A DNA stretch of 64,000 bases from Euryodendron excelsum (lineage: Eukaryota > Streptophyta > Magnoliopsida > Ericales > Pentaphylacaceae), in NCBI GenBank assembly GCA_033060915.1, contig CM065389.1:20660501-20724500 (forward strand). Direction: 5' to 3'. A program made the translations under genes and the position numbers. Of this stretch, positions 45,970-57,113 are shown piece by piece; the first letter of the stretch is position 1; every line of letters begins with the position of its first letter. The notes beneath the pieces are model-generated. The model was given only the letters and a program-made list of their open reading frames with translations, was not told the DNA's origin and ran no database searches.

Positions 45970-48900
45970 CCTTCCGGGCCCACCTGCACCACCATCAGCA
46001 TCCACCAAGAACTATCTCTTCCGTCCGACAAACCCAGACTTCAACCTCTCCCGTTCGTTCACCTCAACCTCCTCGTCCTCGTCGTCTTCTTCGTTCTCCT
46101 TCTATTCATCTTCTCCACCGGGTTTCGTCCGGCATGTTCAAGCTGCCTTCAAGCGCCACCGTCCTCTCGGTAAAACTCTCTCTTAAGACTTATACAAACT
46201 CCAGTTCTCTCTCAAGCTTTGATTGTTCATAAATGAATTGAGAAATTAGTGTCTTGTTTGCTGTGGGTTTTATTTGAATTAACGTCTCAGATTTAGGGTT
46301 TTGCTTAAAATTTAAATTTTTGCTATTTAGTTGTCAGTATGTTTATGGAAGTAAAATTGGGGCTTTTCTGTTTTTTTTTTTTTTTTGTCGTTCTTCGTTG
46401 CACTACGATCTTGAACTTATGGTTTTTAAATTTTGCAATATTTGATTCGATACCCTTTGGCATAGGTTTCATTTTTCTTCCATGAAGTAAAACTAACGCT
46501 TCTGATATTCAAAATTTGCTACCTGTGCTTGTAGTTGTCTCCCCATAGGTTTCACTGCATTAACAGCTCTCTGTTTCCTCTTTTTATTGGAGTCTTATTG
46601 GGGATGAGAGTTCCTCCTTCCCCTGAAAGGAATGGTGGTCAAAGGTTTCTCTCAATTTGTTTTTTTGGCTTTGATGGCAGCTCATGAAGCCATTTTGGCG
46701 ATTGATAATATGAGAAGAGAAGCAAAGTCATGATGTACTAGTGTTGTTTGTGCTGGGAAAAGTGTGGATAAACTTTTACTGCATTGTCCACTGACTAGAA
46801 TGGTCAGTGGTGTGGTGTTCTCACTATTTGGGGTGGAGTGTGTGGTGCCTCGATCAGTGGATGCTCTAGGGGTCGTGGTATGATCACATAACGGCTCGGG
46901 AGGCTACTCCATTATGTTTGATGTGGTGCTTGTGGAGGGAAAGGAATCGATGATCTTTTGAAGGAGTTGAGTGCACAACATAGTTTGAAAGGAATGGTGT
47001 CCTTATATTGGTTTAGGCCGACTTCTCCTCTTTTTATGTTTTTTCGGTTTTTGTTTTTAGATTCTTTTGTAGAGTTCTGGGGATTTTGTATTTCCCTGTA
47101 GATATGTAAGATATATTTTGAGCTTTCTAGTACCGAACAAAAAAGTAGTATTTTGTGCTTTGAGATCATCTTCCACTGAGGCCCGAGGGAGGGTTTTTCA
47201 TCTTGGTTGACTAACTGATTAACAGCTTTGCAATCAAACGTTGGCTTCTTTTTATGTTTTTTAATGTTTCACCATGAGAATTTTGCAGGTACAACGCAGT
47301 CAAATAACGTAAGGCCAAGGCGTATATTTGTTCCACAAAGAGAAACATCAAAAAGCTCAGCATCAAATCTGGGTCCTACAGTGGACCCCAAGAAGACCCA
47401 AGGTGAGGCTTTCGAGAGTCAAGGTCACAGAATTGGGGATTGCATTACACAGACAGCAAATACAGTTCTTGTTGTAAACGAAAATCAAGTCGACGCATCA
47501 ATCACACTGCCTTCCATGTCTGGGACCATTACAAATACATATGACGAGAGTATTAAAACTTTTGATGTTCAGAGAGATCAACCCAGATCCTTTGCTGATT
47601 ACAAATGCAATGATACAGTTTCTTCATTGCTTGTAGAATCTGAACATGTTCCATTGGTTGATGGTCAGAAGAAGGTCCAGTTTTCATTGGGTAACAACTC
47701 CAAATATCAGGGTATTAAATTGCTGACTCGTTAGTTTTGGAATTTGGTTGCTAGACTGAATACATCTTCAATGACATTATATATGAACTTATGACAAAAA
47801 TTACAAAGGCCTGAAATTTAATAATTTTGCACATATCTTAGCAATTGGCAAATTAGCACACAATCTGCTCTACCATGTTTTTTCCATCTCTTTTGATGGT
47901 TTTGTCTTTGCAGGGGCCGACGACCAAATGGCCACTGGAACAGACAACTTATTGTCTCATATGGGTTCACTTGCATTGACAGAAATGGAATGGGATGTGA
48001 GCAATCAACCAGAGGCTGTCACTGCCATCAGTCGTGACTTGAAGCATCAGAATTTTCCCAACGTCGAAGTGGATATTAGTTTGAAGTCTGATGGAGCAAA
48101 TTCTTCATTGTTGTCAAAGAGAACAACGGAACTTCAGGATCAGCTGCATCAATTCAGAAACTTTTTACATGGCGACTTGAGCCACCCCATGACTCAATCT
48201 TCTGTTGTTGGGTCATCTTGTGCTACAACAACACTAATGAATTCAGCTTCTGCTCCCATGCTTAATTCAACAAGCTACTTTTCCCATCCTCACCAAAATA
48301 GCGGGTCTAACATGGCTGTAGAATCTTTGAGAGATTGCAATGTGAATTCTGAACCCATGACACAAGGAAATATGGTGCATCCTTCTTGTCCTTTGGCTAG
48401 GTGCTCCAGCAGAATGTCAATGGACCAGACAGCCATTGGAGCCCGAGTTCCCAACACCATTGTTGACACCACAGTGGAAATTAAGGAGTTTGACCTGGCC
48501 AAGGAGCGGCAAGGCAATGGGCCGAAGGAAGGTGACTTCCAAAAAGATCCTTCCCCTTTAGACGACAAGTCAAACATAGAGAAAGGACTCACAAGTGATG
48601 TTACTGACTTACAATCTCTGCCTTCCTCGTCCAAAATCCCATCTTCAGATGTGAAGGTGGAACCTTCTAAGTCAGAAAAACAAGAAAAAATTGCAAGTGG
48701 TAAAGCAGCACCCCGTAAAAGAAGTTATGATCCGGACTTGTTTTTTAAAGTTAATGGGAAGTTTTATCAAAGGCTTGGGAAGATAGGTAGTGGGGGAAGT
48801 AGTGAGGTCCATAAAGTCATTTCATCAGATTGCAGAATCTATGCCCTGAAGAAAATCAAGCTTAAAGGTCGCGATTATACCTCTGCCTATGGATTTTGTC

Positions 48901-51183
48901 AGGAGATTGACTACCTAAACAAGCTGAAGGGAAAGAGCAACATTATACAACTCATTGACTATGAGGTATGCACTCTAGATTTATAATTGAGTACTGCAGT
49001 AAATTTAGATTAATCCCTGACTTGTACTTAAAACTAGTGTTGTTGGCAAGCCGTCACCCCTTTCCATCCTACTTTTGAAGTTACTTTGGGAAGAATGTAT
49101 GAGAAAATGAAAAATAAAAATAAAGATCAATTGTGCTTGCAATATGAAATTCTAGTTAGAAAAGCATATTGGCAGTCTATATGTTGGTGTTTTGTTGCAA
49201 AGTTGAAAGCAGATATTTGAAGCATAAGCCAAGGTGGAGCTGCAGTTGAAATTGCTGTGCTATAAATATGGATTTTACGGGCCTTATTGGGGTAGAAAAA
49301 AGCCAACTCATTTACTAATGCTCAATATACATCAAGCCTAGCTAGACTGTCAGGTCCACATATAATGTTACATAGAACTCCACAAAATGAACATGGACCC
49401 ATCAAAATCTTGGTCATATACTATATGGAAAGTGCTATTTCAAAACTTTTTAGTATTGATATCTTCAACCATATCATGGTGATGGTTTCCTTAAAAATTG
49501 TTGAACTCTACTTTTTTCTCACACTCCCAAGAACTTTCAGTCATTTGAGCCATTAGAACAACTCCTAATAGAGGGAGCCTCATGCATTGGGATGCCCTTT
49601 AGAACAACTCTTACAACATTCAAATCGGCTTATTGATCAAGGACAAAGCAAATAAATGCTATTTGAATTCCGAAATTACTCATATGTTGTTATTCCTTGT
49701 TACCTAAGAAGCACGGACACTGACATGGGTACAGACACGGGACACGGCAAAAACATATTTCTTTTATGTTTTATTAGCTATGTATATGAATGTGACATCT
49801 ATAAATTACCAAAAAATATAAAAAATAATACTAATTCAACATGAAAAAATAATAAATTCATAATTTAATCATCATTTAACATAAAACATGATAAAAACAT
49901 GTTTACAATTTCACCTTGCAATGTGTTTAATGTGTATCTAAGTGATGGATACGTGTTGCTGGTGTGTCCATTGAAAAATTAATAAATAAAAATTTAGGAC
50001 ACACCAGTTGGCGTGTCCTAGGAGTATGTATATCCGACATAGACACAACACCCTCTTAGAAGTGTCTGTGCTTCCTAGCTTGTAACTAATGTTGTTGAAT
50101 GAAGTGAAAGAACTAAGACAAGAAAATGAACGTCTAATATGGATTAAGAGGCAGAATCCCAAGTCTCTATAAGTGAGAAGTTCTTTGGTAGAATAGAAAC
50201 CAAAAAGCCAAAACTAGTATGAGAACAAAGGAGAAACAATATGTGAAGATCAATGCTTAAGATTCTTTATCAATAAATAATTAGTGATGTAAGGCATAAA
50301 TATTAACTACCTAAATGGGCAATAGCAGTTAAAGTTAGTAGTTGTCAACTAACTGAAGCTCCCTAACTATTCAATGTCAGCCCCCTAAATTGGAATTTAC
50401 CACTTTGAATTACTAAGAGCTGCATCCTTTGTTAACTCTTTGGTTACCATGTCTTCTGTGACTGCTTGAACATCCTTTAATCAACTGACTGAGCTTGAAC
50501 AGCGTAATATCTACCTTGTTCGGTTATGCTCATTTGCATCCCTATAAACGCTAACCTATTAAGAAAATTAAATGACCAAATCTTGTAGTCTGAAAGTTTA
50601 TGCTCTGCATCATCTATAATATTTGGTTTCATCTTTATCTAGTTTCATAATATATGAACCTACTTCTTACACTCATTTCCTTCTTAGGTGACAGATAAGA
50701 CTTTGCTCCAGGAAGTGATGAATGGGTCTATGAGTAACAAGGATGGTAGAGTCAAGGAAGATGGATATATATTCATGGTGCTTGAATATGGAGAAATTGA
50801 TTTGGCTCACATGCTGTCCCAGAAACAGAAGGAAATGGATAGCACTAATTCAACTATGGATGAGAACTGGCTTCGGTTTTTTTGGCAGGTACTCTAACAA
50901 CTCCTTGTTTTATTATTTTCTCTAATTATGCTGATCAATTGTAACTTTATGATGATTATTGTCTATTATTATATTTATTCGAGAACTTGTCACTTGTTGA
51001 GTAGCAATGGTCATCATCCTTGTTTTTCTATTTGGTGTTGTCCCATGGCCCTAAAACTTTGTGCCTACAGCATCAAGAATGTCAAGAATCAAATTTTATT
51101 GGTTTTTAATTTGATTATTTTCCTCAAACTGGTTTAACTAAATCTGATTTATTGTTTTCTAGTTGTCCATTGTTTCTCCTCTT

Positions 51184-51260
<77 letters not shown>

Positions 51261-54182
51261 TGTGCGCACGCGCACGCACACACATGCTCACACCATCTAA
51301 TAAATTTTCCTTTAATTTAAAAATACATTTGTACACCTTTCATATATTGACTAAATTTTCACCTACTGTTGGTCGATTTTATGACAATTCTTTACAAGCT
51401 TGGAAATCATAGAACCTGTTTCTCATCCTGATGAACTGATTGAATGACCTAATTTTGTTGGACATATTTTAGAGGATTTCTTTATATTTTACAGGGTACC
51501 ATGATACTAGATGATTTAGGAGTTACCGGTGGACCTGATTCGACAGTATGATTCAGAGATGTCCTTGTATTTTGTGCTAACACTCTGAATGACCTACTTG
51601 TGTAACTAATTCAAATGCTATGGATCTGGATGGTTTGGAGAGTTACTTGTGAAGGAACTTGGGATAGTATAAATTAATAACTGTGGATAACTCTGGCAAG
51701 TTTTGGTTTGTACAACTTCAGTTGAGAAACAGTAGGCTGTAGAACCATGCACTATTTCCTAGAAGTAGAGGTTGATGTATATCTGTTCAGTTCAGTTCCA
51801 ACCATAACCAGAACATGATCCAATGTTTTAAGCCCTGACTTTGATGCTGTTAGAACCATAACCAACAGCATATACCTAATTTAAGGTGTCCGATGATTTG
51901 ATGAAGAAGACAAGCATCGGCTATTTTCAATACCTCATTCCATGCACTATTTCCTAGAAGTAGAGGTTGATGCTGTTAGAACCATAACCAGAACATGACC
52001 CAATGTTTTAAACCCTGACTTTGATGCTGTTACAACCATAACCAACAGCATATATCTAATTTAAGGTGTCCGATGATTTGATGAAGAAGACAAGCATCTG
52101 CTATTTTCAATACCTCATTCCTTGAATTCTTTTTCCTTTTATTCCTTAGTTTTAATAATCAGACAAAATCAATGAAAAAATTTGCATAACCAACTAGTTC
52201 GAGTAATTATTAGCTTACAAACTGTTTAAAAGTTCTAATTTTATACAACCTAATATTCTAGCTCGCTTAATAAAATAGAGCTGCATGAAGAACTTGTTAT
52301 CCAGTGTTAAATGCCCATTATAACCACGATCTTAGTGGCCTCTTAATGTTGCTACAAGGAACTGTGCCGAAAATAAATATGTTCATGATGTTGAATTTAA
52401 CGGTTCCTTGAAACATAGAATGCACTGGATGTCTCAAGCTGTGCCATCTATTAATTGGGCCTTATGCAAGCTTCCAAGCTCAAGTCCTTACTAGGAAATG
52501 CATAGATATTTCACTTCCAAATTCTAAATGAGTGAACCTGGACTGCCTTGAACTTGGATCCAATTGAGGAAGACATAGGGCATTGTATTTTCTGTAGGTT
52601 TAGAGAAACACGATCTTGTTTGTTTGTGGGAGGTCAAATTATGTCATTAGATATCTATACCTTGCCATTGGTATTGTACTATCTTTTTAATTTTTTCCCA
52701 AACTCAAATGATTAATGTTTTCCAACATGTGCTGAATGATTATTTGTTCTGGATGATGGGGAACTACATAAAGATATATTCACTGATTCTTTGATAAAAT
52801 CTTGCAAGCAGTCTATTAAATGGGCTGGTGTATGCATGTGCACACAAGCACTGTGTTTGTGTGCAATGTTCTCATGTTTGCATATAAGTTTATAATGAAT
52901 TAGTGAGTTGAATTCCCTAAAACCTTTAACGTGATAGATACTTAGTGACAAATTAGTGTACCAGGCAACCAGCTGTTGGTTAAATACTTTTTTCCATTTG
53001 TTTTGTTTTGTGGTGTCAGTTTGTGAAGTTCTTATGGTAAGCTATTGCATTGATATGCCTAACAATATGGGAACTTGTTAGTACGTGGGCAAAGTAAGTT
53101 AATCTTTTGGATTGTTCTGTTGAAGAGGATCTGAAATTTACCTTGTTTAAACACTTGACAGCAAATACTTCTAGCTGTCAACACCATCCATGAGGAACGT
53201 ATTGTGCACTCAGACTTAAAGCCGGCTAATTTCCTTCTTGTCAGAGGTTCACTGAAACTAATAGACTTTGGTATTGCCAAAGCTATACTGAGTGACACAA
53301 CTAACATTCAACGGGATTCACAGGTTACTCCGTATCCATTCTTCCTTTCTTTTCCTGAGAATTTCCCAACTAGGATGCATCTGCTCGCATTCCTATCTGC
53401 TTGTCAAGTGACCAATCACTTGTTGCTTTCATCAAGATGCTTGGGGTGTAGCACAGAAGTTCTAGTATTACATTGATTTCGAGTTTTAAAAAAGGGCACC
53501 AGCTCTTGTGAAAGCTAATGTGGCTTGTTGTGATTGGTCACCTGATGAAGGGGCTAGTTCATCCCATGAGACTTTTGATACAGCTTTCTGCTTACTTTTT
53601 GATAATGAACTAGTGCAGGTGGGTACATTGAGTTACATGTCTCCTGAAGCATTCATGTGCAATGAAACAGATGCAAATGGAAACACCATAAAATGTGGTC
53701 GTCCATCAGATATCTGGTCACTTGGTTGCATCCTTTACCAAATGGTATATGGAAGAACACCCTTTTCAGAATACAAGACTTTCTGGGCCAAGTTCAAAGT
53801 CATAACTGATCCCAACAATGAAATTACATATGAACCAGTTTCCAATCTATGGCTTCTTGATCTTATGAAGAAATGTCTTGCATGGGACCGGAATGAAAGG
53901 TGGAGGATTCCTCAGTTACTTCAACACCCTTTTCTGGTTCCCCCAATCCCATCCCAGTTGTCTTCCCCTGTAGGCCAAAGCTGTAAATTGCTCCAGTTGA
54001 TTGCTGAATCTTGTGCAAATAACCAGAAAGCTTCGATGCTATGTGGTCAGCTCCAGGAATTATTGAGTTGCCCCAGACCAGCAATGGCGTCCCCGACATC
54101 AATATCAAGAGACAAACAACGTAAGTTGCTCTCTAAAATGTCAAATATTTGCTTTCAACTGCAGGAACATTTAGCAGACTAA
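45953..54182 (+). CDS. MPS1: MPS1/TTK-type dual-specificity protein kinase, six coding exons
   Basis: Exons: 45,953-46,169; 47,289-47,711; 47,914-48,965; 50,688-50,888; 53,162-53,323; 53,619-54,182. All junctions are GT-AG and the phases agree, giving 872 codons plus stop. The N terminus has a conserved [16 protein letters not shown] motif (about 57-73), followed by a long Ser-rich region. The kinase domain starts near residue 499: glycine loop GSGGSS (505-510), catalytic lysine in YALKK (526), catalytic loop [12 protein letters not shown] (D649), DFG at 666-668, and activation end SYMSPE (to 695). HSD in place of HRD is normal for this family. The family works at kinetochores in the spindle assembly checkpoint. 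Here MPS1 means the TTK-like kinase, not the unrelated plant MULTIPOLAR SPINDLE 1. No break is seen, so it is probably functional. Confidence 0.93.
46650..47165 (+). mobile_element. LINE (L1-type) 3' tail in MPS1 intron 1
   Basis: The frame reads [19 protein letters not shown], then [18 protein letters not shown] and [20 protein letters not shown]. This matches the zinc-binding region (zf-RVT) that follows the reverse transcriptase in plant L1-type LINEs (C...G..VDHLLLHC). It continues [18 protein letters not shown] to the LINE end near CGAACAAAAAAG. Stops and shifts show it is dead. It has the same sense as the gene and lies wholly inside the 1,119-bp intron. Confidence 0.75.
49704..50078. 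mobile_element. hAT-like MITE in MPS1 intron 3
   Basis: It begins CTAAGAAGCACGGACACTG and ends AGTGTCTGTGCTTCCTAG, a terminal inverted repeat of about 18 bp, with further GGACACG/CGTGTCC subterminal repeats. Flanks CTTGTTAC (49,696-49,703) and CTTGTAAC (50,079-50,086) match at 7 of 8 bases, fitting a hAT duplication. It is 375 bp and non-coding. The same AAGCA.GGACAC terminal type seems to recur near 61,226. Confidence 0.75.
51187..51256. repeat. (CT)n(CA)n compound microsatellite in MPS1 intron 4
   Basis: Perfect CT run (about 51,187-51,222) passing into a CA run (to 51,256) and then a degenerate purine-pyrimidine CGCACGCGCACG stretch. The alternating part could adopt Z-DNA. The open frames here are artefacts. 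Confidence 0.9.
51746..52121. repeat. Recent tandem duplication in MPS1 intron 4
   Basis: The block from CATGCACTATTTCCTAGAAG at 51,746 is repeated from 51,941, offset 195 bp. The second copy runs to about 52,121. The copies are nearly identical except for an indel after GAGGTTGATG and a few substitutions (GATCC/GACCC, TCGGC/TCTGC). The flanks show it is in tandem, not a transposon. Confidence 0.9.
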
Positions 54183-54966
54183 AGCAAAAGACTGGATAAA
54201 GATATGATTGTTTTTAAGTCACGAAATTGGGCGATTCCAATTTTTATGTTCATGGGGATTTGGTGCCCGGGCAGTAAACTCACTCCATCAGCTTTTTCCA
54301 TCTCATTTGTGTTATTTTTTGTAACCATTCCTGCTGATTTCTCACATTGTGATGAAACAAAAAGAAATCATTAGTAAGTATTTCTTGCGTCCTTTGTTGC
54401 ATCTGATTCCTGTAATTTCTTGTATTAGCATGCGTTGTGCAAATAATTGACTAATGTAAGTTTCATACGGAAGAAATCCATGTAAAACTCGCATGACAAT
54501 ATACTGTTAATAGCTGCGATCAAATGCCGCCTTCAGGAAAAGTATGTCCATTATATGCATTAGGTTTTACCGTAGACATATGGAGCTAATGTGGATCTGT
54601 GCATGCGTGTCTGGCTTAAAATTTATGGTCGGGGTTTTTTTTTTTTTTTAATAAAAAAAAAATTAGTGTTGGACTATTCCTATGAATCACCAACGTATCA
54701 TCGTGTTCTATTTAGCATTTGAAACAAGGGGTTTTTTTTTTTCCCTGGTGGTCTGTGGGAATAAATTGCACTGGCCATGTGCGGATTATGTTGAGCTGGT
54801 AGACCGCTGTAGTGAAAGATTGACAAGTAAAAGTTGCCAATTTTCAAAAGTGTTTTATGTTCTTGAAAACTGAACTATGAAACAATATTACAAACACATT
54901 TTCTCCTATTGTTTTTGAGAAAATATCCACTAAAATGCTCATTCTAGGGAAAGCTTCAAATGTTTT
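54183..54966. other. MPS1 3' flank and intergenic stretch
   Basis: It presumably contains the MPS1 3' UTR. No canonical AATAAA sits close to the stop; AATAATTG near 54,443 is a weak candidate. T and A homopolymers lie at about 54,635-54,665. No further gene. Confidence 0.35.
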
Positions 54967-55172
54967 CAGGAGTGGACCCAAAAATTTTGTGGGGGGGCCA
55001 CGGTAACAAAAAATTGGAAATCAAAATGGTTAAAGGTAAAATTTTTAAATTTCAGAGAGGGTTGATGCACTATTTCCTATTATAAATACACTAAAATACA
55101 TAGGGTCTAAAAAAAATTTTGAAAAACTCGGGAGGGGAGGTGGCACCCCCTTGGCAACTAGGTCTGCTCCGG
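54967..55172. mobile_element. MITE-like element between the converging genes
   Basis: It begins CAGGAGTGGACCCAAAAATT and ends CAACTAGGTCTGCTCCGG. Reversed, the end reads CCGGAGCAGACC, so the ends form an imperfect inverted repeat. Internal GTGGGGGGGCCACGG and GGTGGCACCCCC also pair. The G-rich type is typical of plant non-autonomous hAT-like elements. No target duplication confirmed. Confidence 0.45.
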
Positions 55173-55253
55173 TTTTCGGAGTTTCCAAATTTTCCCCTTA
55201 ATAAAATTTCAAAAAGTAATATGAGAACCATTGTGTTTTCGAACTTGAGCTTT

Positions 55254-55290
55254 GCTAGCTGCACTCGCGGCTGCCGCGAGTGCGGCTAGA
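55254..55290. repeat. GC-rich perfect hairpin inside a larger inverted repeat
   Basis: GCACTCGCGG, loop CTG, CCGCGAGTGC forms a perfect 10-bp stem that extends outward as CTAGC/GCTAG to about 17 bp with two mismatches. Looser pairing extends to TTCGAAC-type blocks on both sides and perhaps 55,180-55,345. It stands out in AT-rich surroundings. It could be a foldback element or a transcript-end structure; its role is unknown. Confidence 0.7.
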
Positions 55291-55343
55291 CTTTTTCTTC
55301 GAACTTTCCATAATTTTTAGTTTTCAAAACTTGGAAAAATGAC

Positions 55344-55376
<33 letters not shown>

Positions 55377-55516
55377 GAATAGACCCTCGGTGACAGTCAA
55401 ATTTACTGTCACTGATGAAATATAAACAAACCATCTGAAGTTGTCAATGTCAGCAATCTGATTCGAATTGAACTTTCAAAATGTCTCATCTGATGAGAAA
55501 AAAAGGACAAAACACC

Positions 55517-55548
<32 letters not shown>
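55517..55548. repeat. (GA)n microsatellite
   Basis: Perfect AG dinucleotide run downstream of the ASHR1-like stop codon, possibly within its 3' UTR on the minus strand. Confidence 0.85.
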
Positions 55549-55552
<4 letters not shown>

Positions 55553-55994
55553 AGCAATGTCACCTCGCAGAATCCAGAGATGGAAAGCATTTGGACTGTT
55601 GTTTCTCTCGAATGTTCTGTTACAACGGCAAATTTATAACATAAATGTCTCGAAACCTGAAATATGCATAGCTTAGTACAACTGCTGCTGAACGATTCTA
55701 GGCACTTCATCAGTAATGACCACAACAAAAGATAGGAGGAAAATGATTTGAAGGGCCAAAAGATTGGTTTCTTGTGTTGCAAGTGTAGGAAGTCTGTCAC
55801 TATTGCAAACAGATGTAATAAAACACAGGATCATTCTGTGCAGTAGCTGGAAGAAGCCAAATCTGGACGTGGTGGTGACAACCAAATCTCAACTAACACC
55901 ACGTAATGTAGCTTCTTGCTTCCGCTGCATAGCTCGCAGCAGCAATTTGATGCCCGAAAATCATCTTGCAGAAACAGTATGAAGGTAAATTTTG

Positions 55995-57074
55995 CTAGTT
56001 GTCGTTCAATGAATAATTGTCAGATGAAAGCTTGTAAGAAGCTTCAGCACATGCTTGCTCCAACTTGATCAGGAGTTCCTTCATGAAAGGAGTATTTTTT
56101 CCATGAGTAATTTGCAATACATCCACTGCCTTTGTCAGTGATTTGATTGCACTGTCAGTGTCCCCAAGCAACCTGTAGAAACTGAAAACTCAGCTCCTGC
56201 TTAAATTTCAAACGTAGTCTAAAAAAAAAGTTTTTTTTCAAAGCTTGCCCTATAGACTCCCTAGTTACCTTCCATTGTCTCCTATAATTTTATCATGTTA
56301 ACTGTTCATAATTACTTATTGAAATATACAAAGCACTATTTCAATTTAGAAGTTTTCATGACCATAACATTTTCAATTGGTGATGTTGCGGGTCTTACTG
56401 TTTTGTACATAGATACCCCAGAGACAATGAGTTTGATATAATGTATTGCAGCAGCATGACACAACAGAATAACAAGCTTAACTACTTTTGTACTTAGTGT
56501 ATAGAATTGGAGGAATAATCTATCATCTGGTTTTTCTTCATTAATATTTAAGGCAGAGCATGCAGGAGAACTTGAATATTTCAGATGGGACCTTCTTGAT
56601 ACCTTAATAAATATTTAAAATGAGTAAAGTATTATTTATGTTAGTTTAGGTTAACATGCTACTGGCATAATTAACAGGAAATTTCTGAGGAAATAATCTG
56701 TCATCTGGTTTTTCTTCATTAATATTTTATGATACCTCAATAAATTTTTCAGTAGTGGTAGCATTATACTATCAACTACTGCCATAGTAGGAGCTCATCA
56801 AATATAAAAAAAAAAGTAAAAATCCTAACGAATGTAGTACCCAAAAAATAAAGGTGCTACTTTCCCACTACATTTTTTCTTCTAGACTAGAGGGGCAGGC
56901 AAATTACTTAGATTTGGGAGAGTAAATGTAAAATTACTTGGGTTTTGGAGGGGCAATAGAACTGTTTTATTATGGATATCCAAAAATATAATTTTCAATA
57001 CTTTTGGTGGGGGTGGGTTGTTCAGGGGAGGGGGGGGGGGGGGGGGGGGGGGGGGGAGGGGGGGGGGTGTTTGT

Positions 57075-57113
<39 letters not shown>

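Noticed and set aside
47228..47288. Extended start (MQSN...) for MPS1 exon 2
   Set aside because: It would read through intron sequence. The TTGCAG acceptor at 47,283-47,288 and the phase match with exon 1 ([16 protein letters not shown]) favour the spliced model.
48290..48634. 114-codon minus-strand open frame
   Set aside because: Antisense shadow of MPS1 exon 3.
53508..53618. Upstream extension of the last MPS1 exon
   Set aside because: The frame is open but follows intron sequence. The previous exon ends in DSQ and the next begins [10 protein letters not shown], exactly as the kinase family requires, with AG at 53,617-53,618.
53863..54108. 81-codon minus-strand open frame
   Set aside because: Antisense shadow of the MPS1 last exon.
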